This document shows positions 6,153 to 15,938 of a stretch of DNA of 64,000 nt, in pieces. Position 1 is the first letter of the stretch; each line of letters begins with the position of its first letter. The notes under the pieces are model-generated. The model was not told where the DNA came from and did no database searches. It saw nothing but the letters and a program-made list of their open reading frames with translations. The position numbers were made by a program, and so were the translations under genes. This stretch comes from PFJX01 sp040751755 (lineage in GTDB: Bacteria > Pseudomonadota > Gammaproteobacteria > Burkholderiales > Thiobacillaceae), in NCBI GenBank assembly GCA_040751755.1, contig JBFMHC010000050.1, positions 154,999 to 218,998 of the forward strand. Reading direction: 5' to 3'.

Positions 6153-8615
6153 ATGTCCGAAGACGCCCAGACCAACGCCTGCTTCCATTGCGGCGAACCC
6201 GTGCCCACGGGGTCCAGTTATGTCATCCGCTACCAGAACGTCCACAAGCCCGCCTGCTGCCTGGGCTGCCAGGCAGTGGCGCAGACCATCATTGATTCCG
6301 GCAACGCCGACTACTACCGTCTTCGCACCGATCTGCCGCCGACGCCCGAGGCGGCGCTGGAAGAGCTGAAAAACCTCAAGCTCTACGACATCCCCGAGGT
6401 GCAAAGCAGCTTCGTCAGCAGTTCCGCCGACGACACCAACGTGCGCGAGGCCAACCTGATCCTGGAGGGCATCGTCTGCGCCGCCTGCGTGTGGCTGAAC
6501 GAACGCCACCTGCACCAGCTGCCGGGCGTGCTGGGCGCGGACATCAACTTCTCGACGCGGCGCGCGCGCGTACGCTGGGACAACAGCAAGATCCAGCTCT
6601 CTGAGATCCTCAAGAGCATCCAGGAGATCGGCTACCTGGCCTACCCGTTCGACACCAACCGGCAGGAGGAGCTGTTCCGCAAGGAGCGCAACGCCGCGAT
6701 CCGCCGCCTGGCGATCGCCGGCCTGGGCATGATGCAGGTGATGATGTACGCCGTGCCCGTCTACATGGCCGAGGCCGGCACCATGACCTCGGACATCGAG
6801 GCGCTGATGCGCTTCGCCAGCCTGCTGCTCACCACGCCGGTGGTGTTCTATTCCGCCTGGCCCTTCTTCCAGGGCGCCTGGCGCGACCTCAAGCTGCTGC
6901 GCGCCGGCATGGACGTGCCCGTGGCGCTGGGCATCGGCGCCGCCTATGCCGCCAGCATCTACGGCACCTTCACCGGCAGCGAGGACGTCTACTTCGATTC
7001 GGTGGTGATGTTCGTGTTCTTCCTACTCACCGGCCGCTTCCTGGAGATGAATGCGCGCAAGAAATCGGCGGAGGCGGCGGAGAGCCTGATCAAGCTGATC
7101 CCGGCCGCCGCCGTACGCCTGCCGGGCTTCCCCGCCGCGCGCGCGGAGGAGATGGTGGCCGCGGTGAAGCTGATGCCCGGCGACCACGTGCTGGTCGGCC
7201 CCGGCGAGAGCTTCCCCGCCGACGGCCGGGTCGCGGAGGGCGTGTCCAACGTCGACGAATCGCTCCTCACCGGCGAGTCCCACCCCGTCGCCAAGCAGGC
7301 GGACAGCCATATCATCGGCGGCACCATCAACCTCGCCAGCCCGCTGGTGGTACGGGTGGAGAAGGTCGGCGCCGACACCGTGCTGTCCGGCATCGTCCGC
7401 CTGCTCGACCGCGCCCTCGCGGAAAAACCCCACCTCGCCCTGTTGGCCGACCGGGTCTCCGCCTGGTTCGTGCTCGCCCTCCTGGTGATCGCCGCCGGCG
7501 TCGCCGCCGCCTGGTATGTCACCGACCCCGCGCGCGCCTTCTGGATCACGGTCTCGGTGCTGGTGGTCTCCTGCCCGTGCGCGCTCGGCCTCGCCACCCC
7601 CGCCGCGCTCACCGCCGCGCTGGGGCGGCTCACCCGCCTGGGCCTGTTGTCCACGCGCGGCCACGCCCTCGAGACCCTGGCGCGCGCCACCGATTTCGTG
7701 TTCGACAAGACCGGCACCCTCACCAGCGGCGAGTTCACCCTGCGCGAGGTGCACGTCCTGCGCGGCGACCGGGAACAGGCCCTGACCCTGGCGCACGCCC
7801 TGGAACAGGGCGCCACCCATCCCGTCGCCGCCGCACTGCGCATCGCCGCCAGCCCGGGCGAGCTGACCGCCGAGGACCTGCGCTACTACGCCGGCAAGGG
7901 CGTGCACGGCCGCATCGACGGCTGCGCTTACCGTCTCGGCACGCCCGAGTTCCTCGGCCTCGCCGCACCGGCGCTGCACGCTCCCGGCCTTACCGTGGTG
8001 GGGCTGGCGGACGAGGCGGGCGCGCTGGCCTGGTTCACGCTCGGCGACGCCCTGCGCCCTCAGGCACGCCAACTGATCCAGGAACTCAAGCAACTGGGCG
8101 TGCGCCTGCACCTGTATTCCGGCGACCGCGGCGAGAACGTGCGCGCCCTCGCCGCGGAACTCGGCATCGACGACGCGCGCGGCGACATGCTGCCGGAAGA
8201 CAAACTGGAGGCGGTGCGCGCCCTGCAGCAGACCGGCGCGATCGTGGCGATGACCGGCGACGGCGTGAACGACGCTCCGGTGCTGGCGCAGGCGCAGGTC
8301 TCGGTGGCGATCGACCAGGGCGCCGAGGCGGCGCAGGCGGCGGCGGACATGGTGCTGCTGTCGAGCGAGATCGGCCGCCTCGCGGATGGCGTGCGGCTGG
8401 CGCGCAAGACCCAGCGCGTGATCCGCCAGAACCTCTTCTGGGCCGCGCTCTACAACGCCCTCGCCATCCCAGCCGCCGCCCTCGGCCATGTCACGCCGTG
8501 GATGGCGGGCATCGGCATGTCGTTGTCCTCCCTGCTGGTGGTCCTGAACGCGATGCGCCTCTCGCGCATCGCCGCTCACGCCGGCGAGGGCGCGGCAAAC
8601 GATAAAGTATTTTGA
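6153..8615 (+). CDS. ccoI: Copper-translocating P-type ATPase for cbb3 oxidase assembly
   Basis: This 820-residue heavy-metal P-type ATPase exports copper to the periplasmic side as part of cbb3 oxidase assembly. The N-terminus has a cysteine-rich segment (CFHCGE, CCLGCQ) found in CcoI/FixI-type pumps, then a metal-binding domain with CAAC (about residue 110). Eight membrane helices carry the ion motif CPC (~residue 475, VSCPCALGL), followed by the phosphorylation motif DKTGTLT (~516) and hinge motif MTGDGVNDAP (~700). Its position as first gene before ccoS-N-O-Q-P-G-H supports CcoI over a general CopA. Confidence 0.95.
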   Translation: MSEDAQTNACFHCGEPVPTGSSYVIRYQNVHKPACCLGCQAVAQTIIDSGNADYYRLRTDLPPTPEAALEELKNLKLYDIPEVQSSFVSSSADDTNVREANLILEGIVCAACVWLNERHLHQLPGVLGADINFSTRRARVRWDNSKIQLSEILKSIQEIGYLAYPFDTNRQEELFRKERNAAIRRLAIAGLGMMQVMMYAVPVYMAEAGTMTSDIEALMRFASLLLTTPVVFYSAWPFFQGAWRDLKLLRAGMDVPVALGIGAAYAASIYGTFTGSEDVYFDSVVMFVFFLLTGRFLEMNARKKSAEAAESLIKLIPAAAVRLPGFPAARAEEMVAAVKLMPGDHVLVGPGESFPADGRVAEGVSNVDESLLTGESHPVAKQADSHIIGGTINLASPLVVRVEKVGADTVLSGIVRLLDRALAEKPHLALLADRVSAWFVLALLVIAAGVAAAWYVTDPARAFWITVSVLVVSCPCALGLATPAALTAALGRLTRLGLLSTRGHALETLARATDFVFDKTGTLTSGEFTLREVHVLRGDREQALTLAHALEQGATHPVAAALRIAASPGELTAEDLRYYAGKGVHGRIDGCAYRLGTPEFLGLAAPALHAPGLTVVGLADEAGALAWFTLGDALRPQARQLIQELKQLGVRLHLYSGDRGENVRALAAELGIDDARGDMLPEDKLEAVRALQQTGAIVAMTGDGVNDAPVLAQAQVSVAIDQGAEAAQAAADMVLLSSEIGRLADGVRLARKTQRVIRQNLFWAALYNALAIPAAALGHVTPWMAGIGMSLSSLLVVLNAMRLSRIAAHAGEGAANDKVF

Positions 8616-8626
8616 TTACCGCAACC

Positions 8627-8656
8627 GGCTGGCAGGCAATACCATGCCCGCCAGCC
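8627..8656 (+). other. Stem-loop in the ccoI-ccoS spacer
   Basis: GGCTGGC (8627-8633) pairs with GCCAGCC (8650-8656), and inside it GGCA (8635-8638) pairs with TGCC (8645-8648), leaving a 6-nt loop. ATAAAAA follows rather than a T-run, so a role in mRNA processing or translation of ccoS is more likely than termination. Confidence 0.5.
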
Positions 8657-8669
8657 ATAAAAACACCTC

Positions 8670-8852
8670 ATGGATATCCTGTACCTTCTGATCCCGCTCA
8701 GCCTCGTGTTCGTGGCCTTGATCGCCCTGGTCTTTCTGTGGGCGGTGAAGAGCGGCCAGTTCGAAGACATGGAAGGACCTGCACACCGCATCCTGATGGA
8801 TGATGACCTCCCCGAGTCGCACGGCGCAAAACCCGACAACGACGCTCATTGA
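8670..8852 (+). CDS. ccoS: cbb3-type cytochrome oxidase assembly protein CcoS
   Basis: A 60-residue single-span membrane protein: MDILYLLIPLSLVFVALIAL followed by FLWAVKSGQFEDMEGPA, the CcoS signature. CcoS is needed for maturation of the cbb3 oxidase, including cofactor insertion into CcoN. No good ribosome site precedes the start; a stem-loop lies just upstream. It sits between ccoI and ccoN, as expected. Confidence 0.93.
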   Translation: MDILYLLIPLSLVFVALIALVFLWAVKSGQFEDMEGPAHRILMDDDLPESHGAKPDNDAH

Positions 8853-8940
8853 CTTGGGTTATGGAGTTATTTAGGATTTGGATGTCGTTTTTGACATTCA
8901 ATTTTTTTGTGACCCAGCCTTAACTGCTAAGGAGACCCGT

Positions 8941-10389
8941 ATGGAAGCAACATACAACTATAAGGTCGTCCGACAGTTCGCCATCATGACGGTCGTATGG
9001 GGAATTGTCGGTATGCTGGTCGGCGTGATCATCGCTTCCCAGCTGATCTGGCCGGATATCACCAAGGATCTTGGCCCGTTGTCCGCAATCCTGTCCTACG
9101 GGCGACTGCGTCCCCTGCACACCAACGCGGTGATCTTCGCCTTCGGCGGCTCCGCACTGTTCGCCACCTCCCTCTACGTCGTCCAGCGCACCTGCCAGAC
9201 CAGGCTGCTCTCCGACGGGCTCGCCGCCTTCGTGTTCTGGGGCTGGCAGCTCATCATCGTCCTCGCCGCGGTGTCGCTGCCCCTGGGCATCACCACCGGC
9301 AAGGAATACGCCGAGCTGGAATGGCCCATCGACCTGCTGATCACCGTGGTCTGGGTGGCCTACGCGGTGCTGTTCATCGGCACCATCATGATCCGCAAGA
9401 CCAAGCACATCTACGTGGCCAACTGGTTCTTCGCGGCGTACATCCTCACCATCGCCCTGCTGCACCTGGTGAACAGCGCCGAACTGCCCTGGATCCTGGG
9501 CGGCGCGGATAACTGGTGGAAGTCCTACTCCGCCTACGCCGGAGTGCATGACGCCATGGTGCAGTGGTGGTACGGCCACAACGCGGTGGGCTTCTTCCTC
9601 ACCACCGCCTTCCTGGGCATGATGTATTACTTCATCCCCAAGCAGGCCGGCCGTCCGATCTTCTCCTACCGCCTGTCCATCGTCCACTTCTGGGCGCTGA
9701 ACTTCATCTACATGTGGGCCGGCCCGCACCACCTGCTGTACACCGCGCTGCCCGACTGGGCGCAGTCCCTCGGCATGGTGTTCTCGCTGATGCTGATCGC
9801 ACCCTCCTGGGGCGGCATGATGAACGGCATCATGACCCTGTCCGGCGCCTGGCATAAGCTGCGCACCGACCCGATCCTGAAGTTCCTCATCACCGCCATG
9901 TCCTTCTACGGCATGTCGACCTTCGAGGGCCCGATGATGTCGGTGAAGACCGTGAACGCGCTGTCCCACTACACCGAGTGGACCGTGGGCCACGTGCATG
10001 CCGGCGCCCTGGGCTGGGTGGCGATGATCTCGATCGGCTCCCTGTACCACCTCATCCCGCGCCTGTTCGGCCGCGAGGAGATGTACAGCACCCGCCTGAT
10101 CAACGTGCACTTCTGGTGGTCCACCATCGGCGTCGTGCTCTACATCGCCTCGATGTGGATCGCCGGCGTGGCGCAAGGCCTGATGTGGCGCGCCACCAAC
10201 GCCGACGGCACGCTGACCTACAGCTTCGCCCAGTCGGTGAACGCCATGTATCCGTTCTACACGATCCGCCTGATCGGCGGCGGCCTGTTCTTCCTGGGCA
10301 TGCTGCTGATGGCTTACAACGTGTGGAAGACCGTCGCCGCCGGCAAGGCGGTGAACGACGCCCGCATCCCCGAAGCTGTCGCGGCCTAA
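8941..10389 (+). CDS. ccoN: cbb3-type cytochrome c oxidase subunit I
   Basis: The 482-residue catalytic subunit binds haem b, haem b3 and CuB and reduces oxygen to water while conserving proton-motive force. It has about 12 membrane helices; histidine-rich motifs visible include RPLHTNAVIFAFG, QWWYGHNAVGFFLT, WAGPHHLLYTALPDW and WTVGHVHAGALGWV, which supply haem and copper ligands. The start at 8941 follows AAGGAGACCCGT; the upstream frame to 8878 is not conserved-looking. The upstream 8853-8940 is AT-rich and is the likely promoter, although no convincing FNR box is visible. Confidence 0.97.
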   Translation: MEATYNYKVVRQFAIMTVVWGIVGMLVGVIIASQLIWPDITKDLGPLSAILSYGRLRPLHTNAVIFAFGGSALFATSLYVVQRTCQTRLLSDGLAAFVFWGWQLIIVLAAVSLPLGITTGKEYAELEWPIDLLITVVWVAYAVLFIGTIMIRKTKHIYVANWFFAAYILTIALLHLVNSAELPWILGGADNWWKSYSAYAGVHDAMVQWWYGHNAVGFFLTTAFLGMMYYFIPKQAGRPIFSYRLSIVHFWALNFIYMWAGPHHLLYTALPDWAQSLGMVFSLMLIAPSWGGMMNGIMTLSGAWHKLRTDPILKFLITAMSFYGMSTFEGPMMSVKTVNALSHYTEWTVGHVHAGALGWVAMISIGSLYHLIPRLFGREEMYSTRLINVHFWWSTIGVVLYIASMWIAGVAQGLMWRATNADGTLTYSFAQSVNAMYPFYTIRLIGGGLFFLGMLLMAYNVWKTVAAGKAVNDARIPEAVAA

Positions 10390-10405
10390 CGGATAGGAGA
10401 CTCAC

Positions 10406-11017
10406 ATGTCTGCACACAAGGTACTCGAGAAGAACATCGGCCTCCTCCTGGTCCTGTCATTCATCGCGGTTTCCGTCGGCGGCCTGGTCCAGATCGTGCC
10501 GCTGTTCTTCCAGAAGTCGACCACGCAGCCGATCGAGGGCCTCAAGCCCTACACCGCGCTGCAACTGACGGGGCGCGACATCTACGTCCGCGAGGGCTGC
10601 TACAACTGCCACTCGCAGATGATCCGTCCGTTCCGCGCTGAGACCGAACGCTATGGCCATTTCTCCGTGGCCGGCGAGTTCGTCTACGACCGTCCGTTCC
10701 AGTGGGGCTCCAAGCGCACCGGCCCGGACCTGCACCGCGTCGGCGGGCGCTACTCGGATGACTGGCACTATGCGCACCTGATGGACCCGCGCTCCGTGGT
10801 GCCGGAATCCAACATGCCCGCCTACGCGTGGCTGGCCGACGCCCCCGCGGACGCGGCCAACGTCCAGGCGAAGATGAGGACCCTCAACATCGTCGGCCAC
10901 GGCTACACGGAGGAGGAGATCGCCGCCGCCCCCGCGATGCTGGAAGGCAAGACCGAGATGGATGCCCTCATCGCCTATCTGCAAGTCCTCGGCACCTACG
11001 GTCCGAAGGCCAACTGA
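10406..11017 (+). CDS. ccoO: cbb3-type cytochrome c oxidase subunit II (mono-haem)
   Basis: A 203-residue membrane-anchored c-type cytochrome with an N-terminal transmembrane helix (LLLVLSFIAVSVGGLVQIVPL) and one haem c motif, CYNCHSQ near residue 65, facing the periplasm. It relays electrons from CcoP to CcoN. GGATAGGAGACTCAC precedes the ATG. It lies 16 nt after ccoN, and ccoQ begins 1 nt after its stop. Confidence 0.96.
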   Translation: MSAHKVLEKNIGLLLVLSFIAVSVGGLVQIVPLFFQKSTTQPIEGLKPYTALQLTGRDIYVREGCYNCHSQMIRPFRAETERYGHFSVAGEFVYDRPFQWGSKRTGPDLHRVGGRYSDDWHYAHLMDPRSVVPESNMPAYAWLADAPADAANVQAKMRTLNIVGHGYTEEEIAAAPAMLEGKTEMDALIAYLQVLGTYGPKAN

Positions 11018-11018
11018 T

Positions 11019-11192
11019 ATGGACGCCGGCCTGTTCGGTTCGATCGCCACCGTCGTGTCCTTCGTCTTGTTCGTCGCCATCGTCTGGTGGGCCTTCCACC
11101 GCGACAACAAGCAGAAGTTCGAGGACGCGGCCAAGCTTCCCTTCGAGGAAGAGGCGAAGGACCGCGACGAGGCCGGCCGCGCGCCGAATTGA
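11019..11192 (+). CDS. ccoQ: cbb3-type cytochrome oxidase subunit CcoQ
   Basis: A 57-residue single-span protein (GSIATVVSFVLFVAIVWWAF, then a charged tail HRDNKQKFEDAAKLPF) typical of CcoQ/FixQ, which stabilises the oxidase. The start at 11019 lies one base after the ccoO stop and is chosen over the longer open frame because it fits CcoQ length and topology. Confidence 0.93.
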   Translation: MDAGLFGSIATVVSFVLFVAIVWWAFHRDNKQKFEDAAKLPFEEEAKDRDEAGRAPN

Positions 11193-11205
11193 CTAGGAGA
11201 CTCAC

Positions 11206-12210
11206 ATGATTGCTGGATATGCAGTTCCCGACTTTGTCAGCGATTTCTGGCACTACTACATCGCCGTCCTGACCATCCTTGGCATCCTGTTCTCGCTGTA
11301 CATGCTGCGCAGCCAGACCACGCGCAAGCTCGCCGCAGGGGAAGAGGCCGAACTGATGGCCCCCACCTGGGACGGCGACCTGCAGGAACTGAACAACCCG
11401 CTGCCGCGCTGGTGGATGTGGATGTTCTACGGCCTGATCTTCTTCTCCATCGCCTATCTGGTCCTGTATCCGGGCGTGGGCAAGTTCTCGGGCATCTGGA
11501 ACTGGTCCTCCGCCGATGAGTACAAGGCTGAGAAGGAGCGCGTCGACGCCAAGTTCAACGCCGTGCTGCAACCCTTCATGGGCCAGGACGTGATGACCGT
11601 GGCGGGCAACCCGGATGCACGCAAGATGGGCGAGAACCTGTTCCTCACCTATTGCTCGCAGTGCCACGGTTCCGACGCCCAGGGCGCCAAGGGCTTCCCC
11701 AACCTGACCGACAACCAGTGGCTGTTCGGCGGCACGCCCGACGACATCAAGGCCAGCATCACGAACGGCCGCCTGGCCGAGATGCCCGGCGGGCTGGTAG
11801 GTGACGAGCAGAGTGCCAAGGAGGTCGCCAACTACGTCCTGTCGCTGGGTGGCAAGCCGCACGACGCTGCCCTGGCAGCAGCGGGCAAGGACAAGTTCGC
11901 CGCCTGCGCGGGTTGCCACGGCGAGGATGGCAAGGGCATGGCAGCTGCCGGCTTCCCCAACATCACCGACGATGCCTGGCAATACGGCGGCTCCGAGGCG
12001 GCCATCATCGAGACCATCATGAAGGGCCGCAAGGGCGGCATGCCCGCGCAACAGCAGGCCCTGGGCGAGGCGAAGATCCACCTCCTGAGCGCCTACGTCT
12101 GGGGCCTCGGCGGTGGTCAGAAGCCCGCCGCGCCGGCCCCCGTGGCCGAGGCCGCGCCCGCTGAGGCGGCGCCTGCGGACGCCCCCGCCGCAGCACCCAC
12201 GGCGAACTAA
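11206..12210 (+). CDS. ccoP: cbb3-type cytochrome c oxidase subunit III (di-haem)
   Basis: A 334-residue di-haem cytochrome c. The N-terminal part holds two hydrophobic segments (near residues 15-30 and 70-90, WWMWMFYGLIFFSIAYLVL), then two cytochrome c domains with CSQCH (~150) and CAGCH (~234). It accepts electrons from soluble cytochromes. The last ~35 residues are an Ala/Pro-rich tail. TAGGAGACTCAC precedes the ATG. Confidence 0.96.
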   Translation: MIAGYAVPDFVSDFWHYYIAVLTILGILFSLYMLRSQTTRKLAAGEEAELMAPTWDGDLQELNNPLPRWWMWMFYGLIFFSIAYLVLYPGVGKFSGIWNWSSADEYKAEKERVDAKFNAVLQPFMGQDVMTVAGNPDARKMGENLFLTYCSQCHGSDAQGAKGFPNLTDNQWLFGGTPDDIKASITNGRLAEMPGGLVGDEQSAKEVANYVLSLGGKPHDAALAAAGKDKFAACAGCHGEDGKGMAAAGFPNITDDAWQYGGSEAAIIETIMKGRKGGMPAQQQALGEAKIHLLSAYVWGLGGGQKPAAPAPVAEAAPAEAAPADAPAAAPTAN

Positions 12211-12226
12211 GCAGCAAGCAGCCGGA

Positions 12227-12286
12227 GGGCCGGCCACGCCGGCCCCCGGAACATAGCCCGTGCGCAAGCGCGGGCTATGTTCCGGG
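12227..12286. repeat. Two adjacent hairpins between ccoP and ccoG, the second a perfect 16-bp inverted repeat
   Basis: The first is GGGCCGGC (12227-12234) with GCCGGCCC (12238-12245). The second is a perfect 16-bp inverted repeat, CCCGGAACATAGCCCG (12245-12260) against 12271-12286, with a 10-nt loop. No T-run follows, so partial termination or RNA stabilisation of the ccoNOQP transcript is more likely than full termination. Confidence 0.7.
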
Positions 12287-12374
12287 CAAACCCCACAAAA
12301 CAAGCCCGCAGGCAGGATCGGAGGACCACGCGCCGCGCGTCGGCGCAGGACCATCTGTGAGAGAGGAACGGAAC

Positions 12375-13805
<1,431 letters not shown>

Positions 13806-13812
13806 GGATGTC

Positions 13813-14319
13813 ATGACCACTCCCCCCCCCGCCGAACAAGGCCTGCCGTGGTGGAAGGAACGCATGGTCTGGCTGGTGATCGGCCTGCCGTTCTCAGCCG
13901 TGGTCGCGGGCATCGCCACCGTCGTCATCGCCTCGCATGACCCGGACGACCTGGTCAGGACCGGGTACGTCAAGACGGGCATGGCGGTGGCGACCCAGGA
14001 TACGTCGCAGCTACGTGCGGCACAGCTCGGCCTGGGCGCGCGCGTCGTCTACGCCGACGGCGAGCTGACGCTGGCCCTGATCGGTCGCGTGGCCTGGCCG
14101 GACGCCTTGACGCTGACCCTGGCGCATCCCACCCAGGACGACCTCGATCAACAAATCCCCCTGTCGCATGTGGGACAGGGGAAATACCAAGCCCGCATTC
14201 AACTGTCGGGCCAGGGCAAACGCCAATTGATCCTCGACGCGCCGGACAAGAGCTGGCGCCTGCGCGGTGAGTGGCTGGCCCCTTTCAGCGAAGAGACGAG
14301 CCTGCACCCTGGTGCCTGA
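13813..14319 (+). CDS. ccoH: FixH/CcoH family cbb3 oxidase assembly protein
   Basis: A 168-residue protein with one N-terminal membrane helix (MVWLVIGLPFSAVVAGIATV) and a periplasmic FixH domain. FixH-type proteins act with CcoG and CcoI in cbb3 maturation. The start at 13813 is preceded by GAGGATGTC. Codons 4-6 are a run of nine C (13822-13830), so the frame near the start is sensitive to slippage. Confidence 0.85.
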   Translation: MTTPPPAEQGLPWWKERMVWLVIGLPFSAVVAGIATVVIASHDPDDLVRTGYVKTGMAVATQDTSQLRAAQLGLGARVVYADGELTLALIGRVAWPDALTLTLAHPTQDDLDQQIPLSHVGQGKYQARIQLSGQGKRQLILDAPDKSWRLRGEWLAPFSEETSLHPGA

Positions 14320-14361
14320 GAATCCACCAATGCCCGCACGGGCCTGAAAAGGAGCTTGCAA

Positions 14362-14487
14362 ATGGACGTCGTAATGAAAGAACTCTTCGGCAGCGACATC
14401 GGCCTGCTGAGCCTCTTCACCATCGGTTTTCTGATCGCCATGGGCCTGTTCATCTGGGCCCGACTGGCCAGCAAGTCCAAGAGCTGA
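14362..14487 (+). CDS. Small DUF3149-type membrane protein
   Basis: A 41-residue frame, MDVVMKELFGSDIGLLSLF followed by a hydrophobic span (TIGFLIAMGLFIWARLA) and a Lys/Ser tail. It has an excellent ribosome site (AAAAGGAG 8 nt upstream) and resembles the DUF3149 family of tiny single-span proteins. It is the last gene of the cco run, 42 nt after ccoH, and may be an unrecognised small subunit or assembly factor (inference). Confidence 0.8.
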   Translation: MDVVMKELFGSDIGLLSLFTIGFLIAMGLFIWARLASKSKS

Positions 14488-14534
14488 GGCCGCCGCACCG
14501 GCCGCCACCCTTACCTCGGGCGGCGGTCGGCCAC
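14488..14534. terminator. GC-rich inverted repeats between the convergent DUF3149 gene and fliI
   Basis: The 50-nt gap between two converging genes carries imperfect GC-rich complementarity (GCCGCC near 14501-14506 against GGCGGC near 14520-14525). There is no T-run, so this is only a weak terminator candidate. Confidence 0.3.
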
Positions 14535-14540
14535 GCACGG

Positions 14541-15938
14541 CTAGCCCGCGAAGAGGCCCTCCAGCTGCTGTCGGCTCGCTGAATACGGCTCCTTGTCCAG
14601 GAAATCCTGGACAAGGAACTGCTCCATGCGCGGGTAGACGGCGATGGCCTCGTCCAGCTGCGGGTCGTTCCCCCTGCTGTAGGCGCCGATGGTAATGAGG
14701 TCGCGGCTGCGCTGGTAGCGGGCGTACAACGCCTTGAAGCGGCGCACCCGGTCCATCTCCTGGCGCGGCAGCAGTTCAGTGATCGCGCGCGAGATCGATG
14801 CCTCGATGTCGATCGCCGGGTAGTGGCCCTGGTCGGCAAGCTGGCGCGATAGCACGACGTGGCCGTCGAGGATCGCCCGCGCCGCGTCGGCGACCGGGTC
14901 CTGTTGGTCGTCGCCCTCCATCAGCACGGTGTAGAAGGCGGTGATCGACCCCCCGCCCTTGCGCCCGTTGCCCGCCCGCTCAACCAGTTGCGGCAACTTC
15001 GCGAACACCGATGGCGGGTAGCCCTTGGTGGCGGGCGGCTCGCCCACCGCGAGGGCGATCTCGCGCTGCGCCTGCGCATAGCGCGTCAGCGAATCCATGA
15101 TCAGCAGCACCTGCATGCCCTGGTCACGGAAATACTCGGCGATGGCGGTGGCATAGGCGGCGCCGTGCAGGCGCAGCAAGGGCGGCGAGTCTGCGGGTGC
15201 GGCCACCACTGCGGCGCGGCGCAGCCCCTCCTGGCCGAGGATGTTCTCGATGAAGTCCTTCACCTCGCGGCCGCGCTCGCCGATCAGGCCGACCACGACG
15301 ACGTCGGCCTCGGTGTAGCGCGCCATCATGCCCAGCAGCATGGACTTGCCGACGCCGCTGCCGGCGAACAGACCCATGCGCTGGCCGCGTCCGACGGTGA
15401 GCAGCGCATTGATCGCGCGCACGCCGACGTCCAGCACATCCTTGATCGGCTCGCGCTCCATCGGGTTGTAGGGCCGCGCGTACAGCGGCACTCGCCGAGA
15501 GGCCTCGACCGCCCCCAGGCGGTCGAGCGGACGCCCCGCGCCGTCGATGACCCGTCCCAGCAGTTCGGGGCCGACCGCGACCTGGCGGATCCGGTCCTCG
15601 ATGCGGCGACGGCGGGAAAACGGCTTGTTCATCACCGGCGGATCGAAGCTGCTGGCCCCGGAGAGCTCAACGTGCGCGCCGGGCGCCAGGCCATAGACGT
15701 CGGTGGAGGGCATGAGGAACAGACGTTCGCCGGAGAACCCCACCACCTCCGCATCCACCTGCTGCCCACCCGGCATCACCACGCGACAGGAGACGCCGGT
15801 CGCCAGCTTGAGCCCGGAGGCCTCCATGACCAGGCCGGCAACGCGGGTCAGGCGCCCGCTGACTCGCCAGGGCGTGACTTGGCCCACCGCCTCCTGGCAA
15901 TCTCGCAGATAGGTGATCAGCTGCGCGGCACGGCTCAT
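14541..15938 (-). CDS. fliI: Flagellum-specific export ATPase FliI
   Basis: The 465-residue cytosolic ATPase energises the flagellar type III export apparatus. It has the Walker A motif GLFAGSGVGKS (~residue 185), the F1-like catalytic core (GLIGERGREVKDFIE, VLLIMDSLTRYAQAQREIAL) and the conserved PPATKGYPPSVFAKLPQLVERAG segment. The start at 15938 overlaps the fliH stop (ATGA); the frame continues a further 10 codons upstream without support. fliJ, usually next, is absent: the next gene lies on the other strand. Confidence 0.96.
   Translation of the reverse strand: MSRAAQLITYLRDCQEAVGQVTPWRVSGRLTRVAGLVMEASGLKLATGVSCRVVMPGGQQVDAEVVGFSGERLFLMPSTDVYGLAPGAHVELSGASSFDPPVMNKPFSRRRRIEDRIRQVAVGPELLGRVIDGAGRPLDRLGAVEASRRVPLYARPYNPMEREPIKDVLDVGVRAINALLTVGRGQRMGLFAGSGVGKSMLLGMMARYTEADVVVVGLIGERGREVKDFIENILGQEGLRRAAVVAAPADSPPLLRLHGAAYATAIAEYFRDQGMQVLLIMDSLTRYAQAQREIALAVGEPPATKGYPPSVFAKLPQLVERAGNGRKGGGSITAFYTVLMEGDDQQDPVADAARAILDGHVVLSRQLADQGHYPAIDIEASISRAITELLPRQEMDRVRRFKALYARYQRSRDLITIGAYSRGNDPQLDEAIAVYPRMEQFLVQDFLDKEPYSASRQQLEGLFAG

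Noticed and set aside
7023..8579. 518-codon minus-strand frame opposite ccoI
   Set aside because: Antisense shadow; no motif, Arg/His/Ala bias.
8891..8904. Possible FNR box (TTGACATTCAATTT) upstream of ccoN
   Set aside because: Only the first half matches TTGAT-N4-ATCAA; the second half is poor, so no claim is made although FNR-type control of cbb3 is common.
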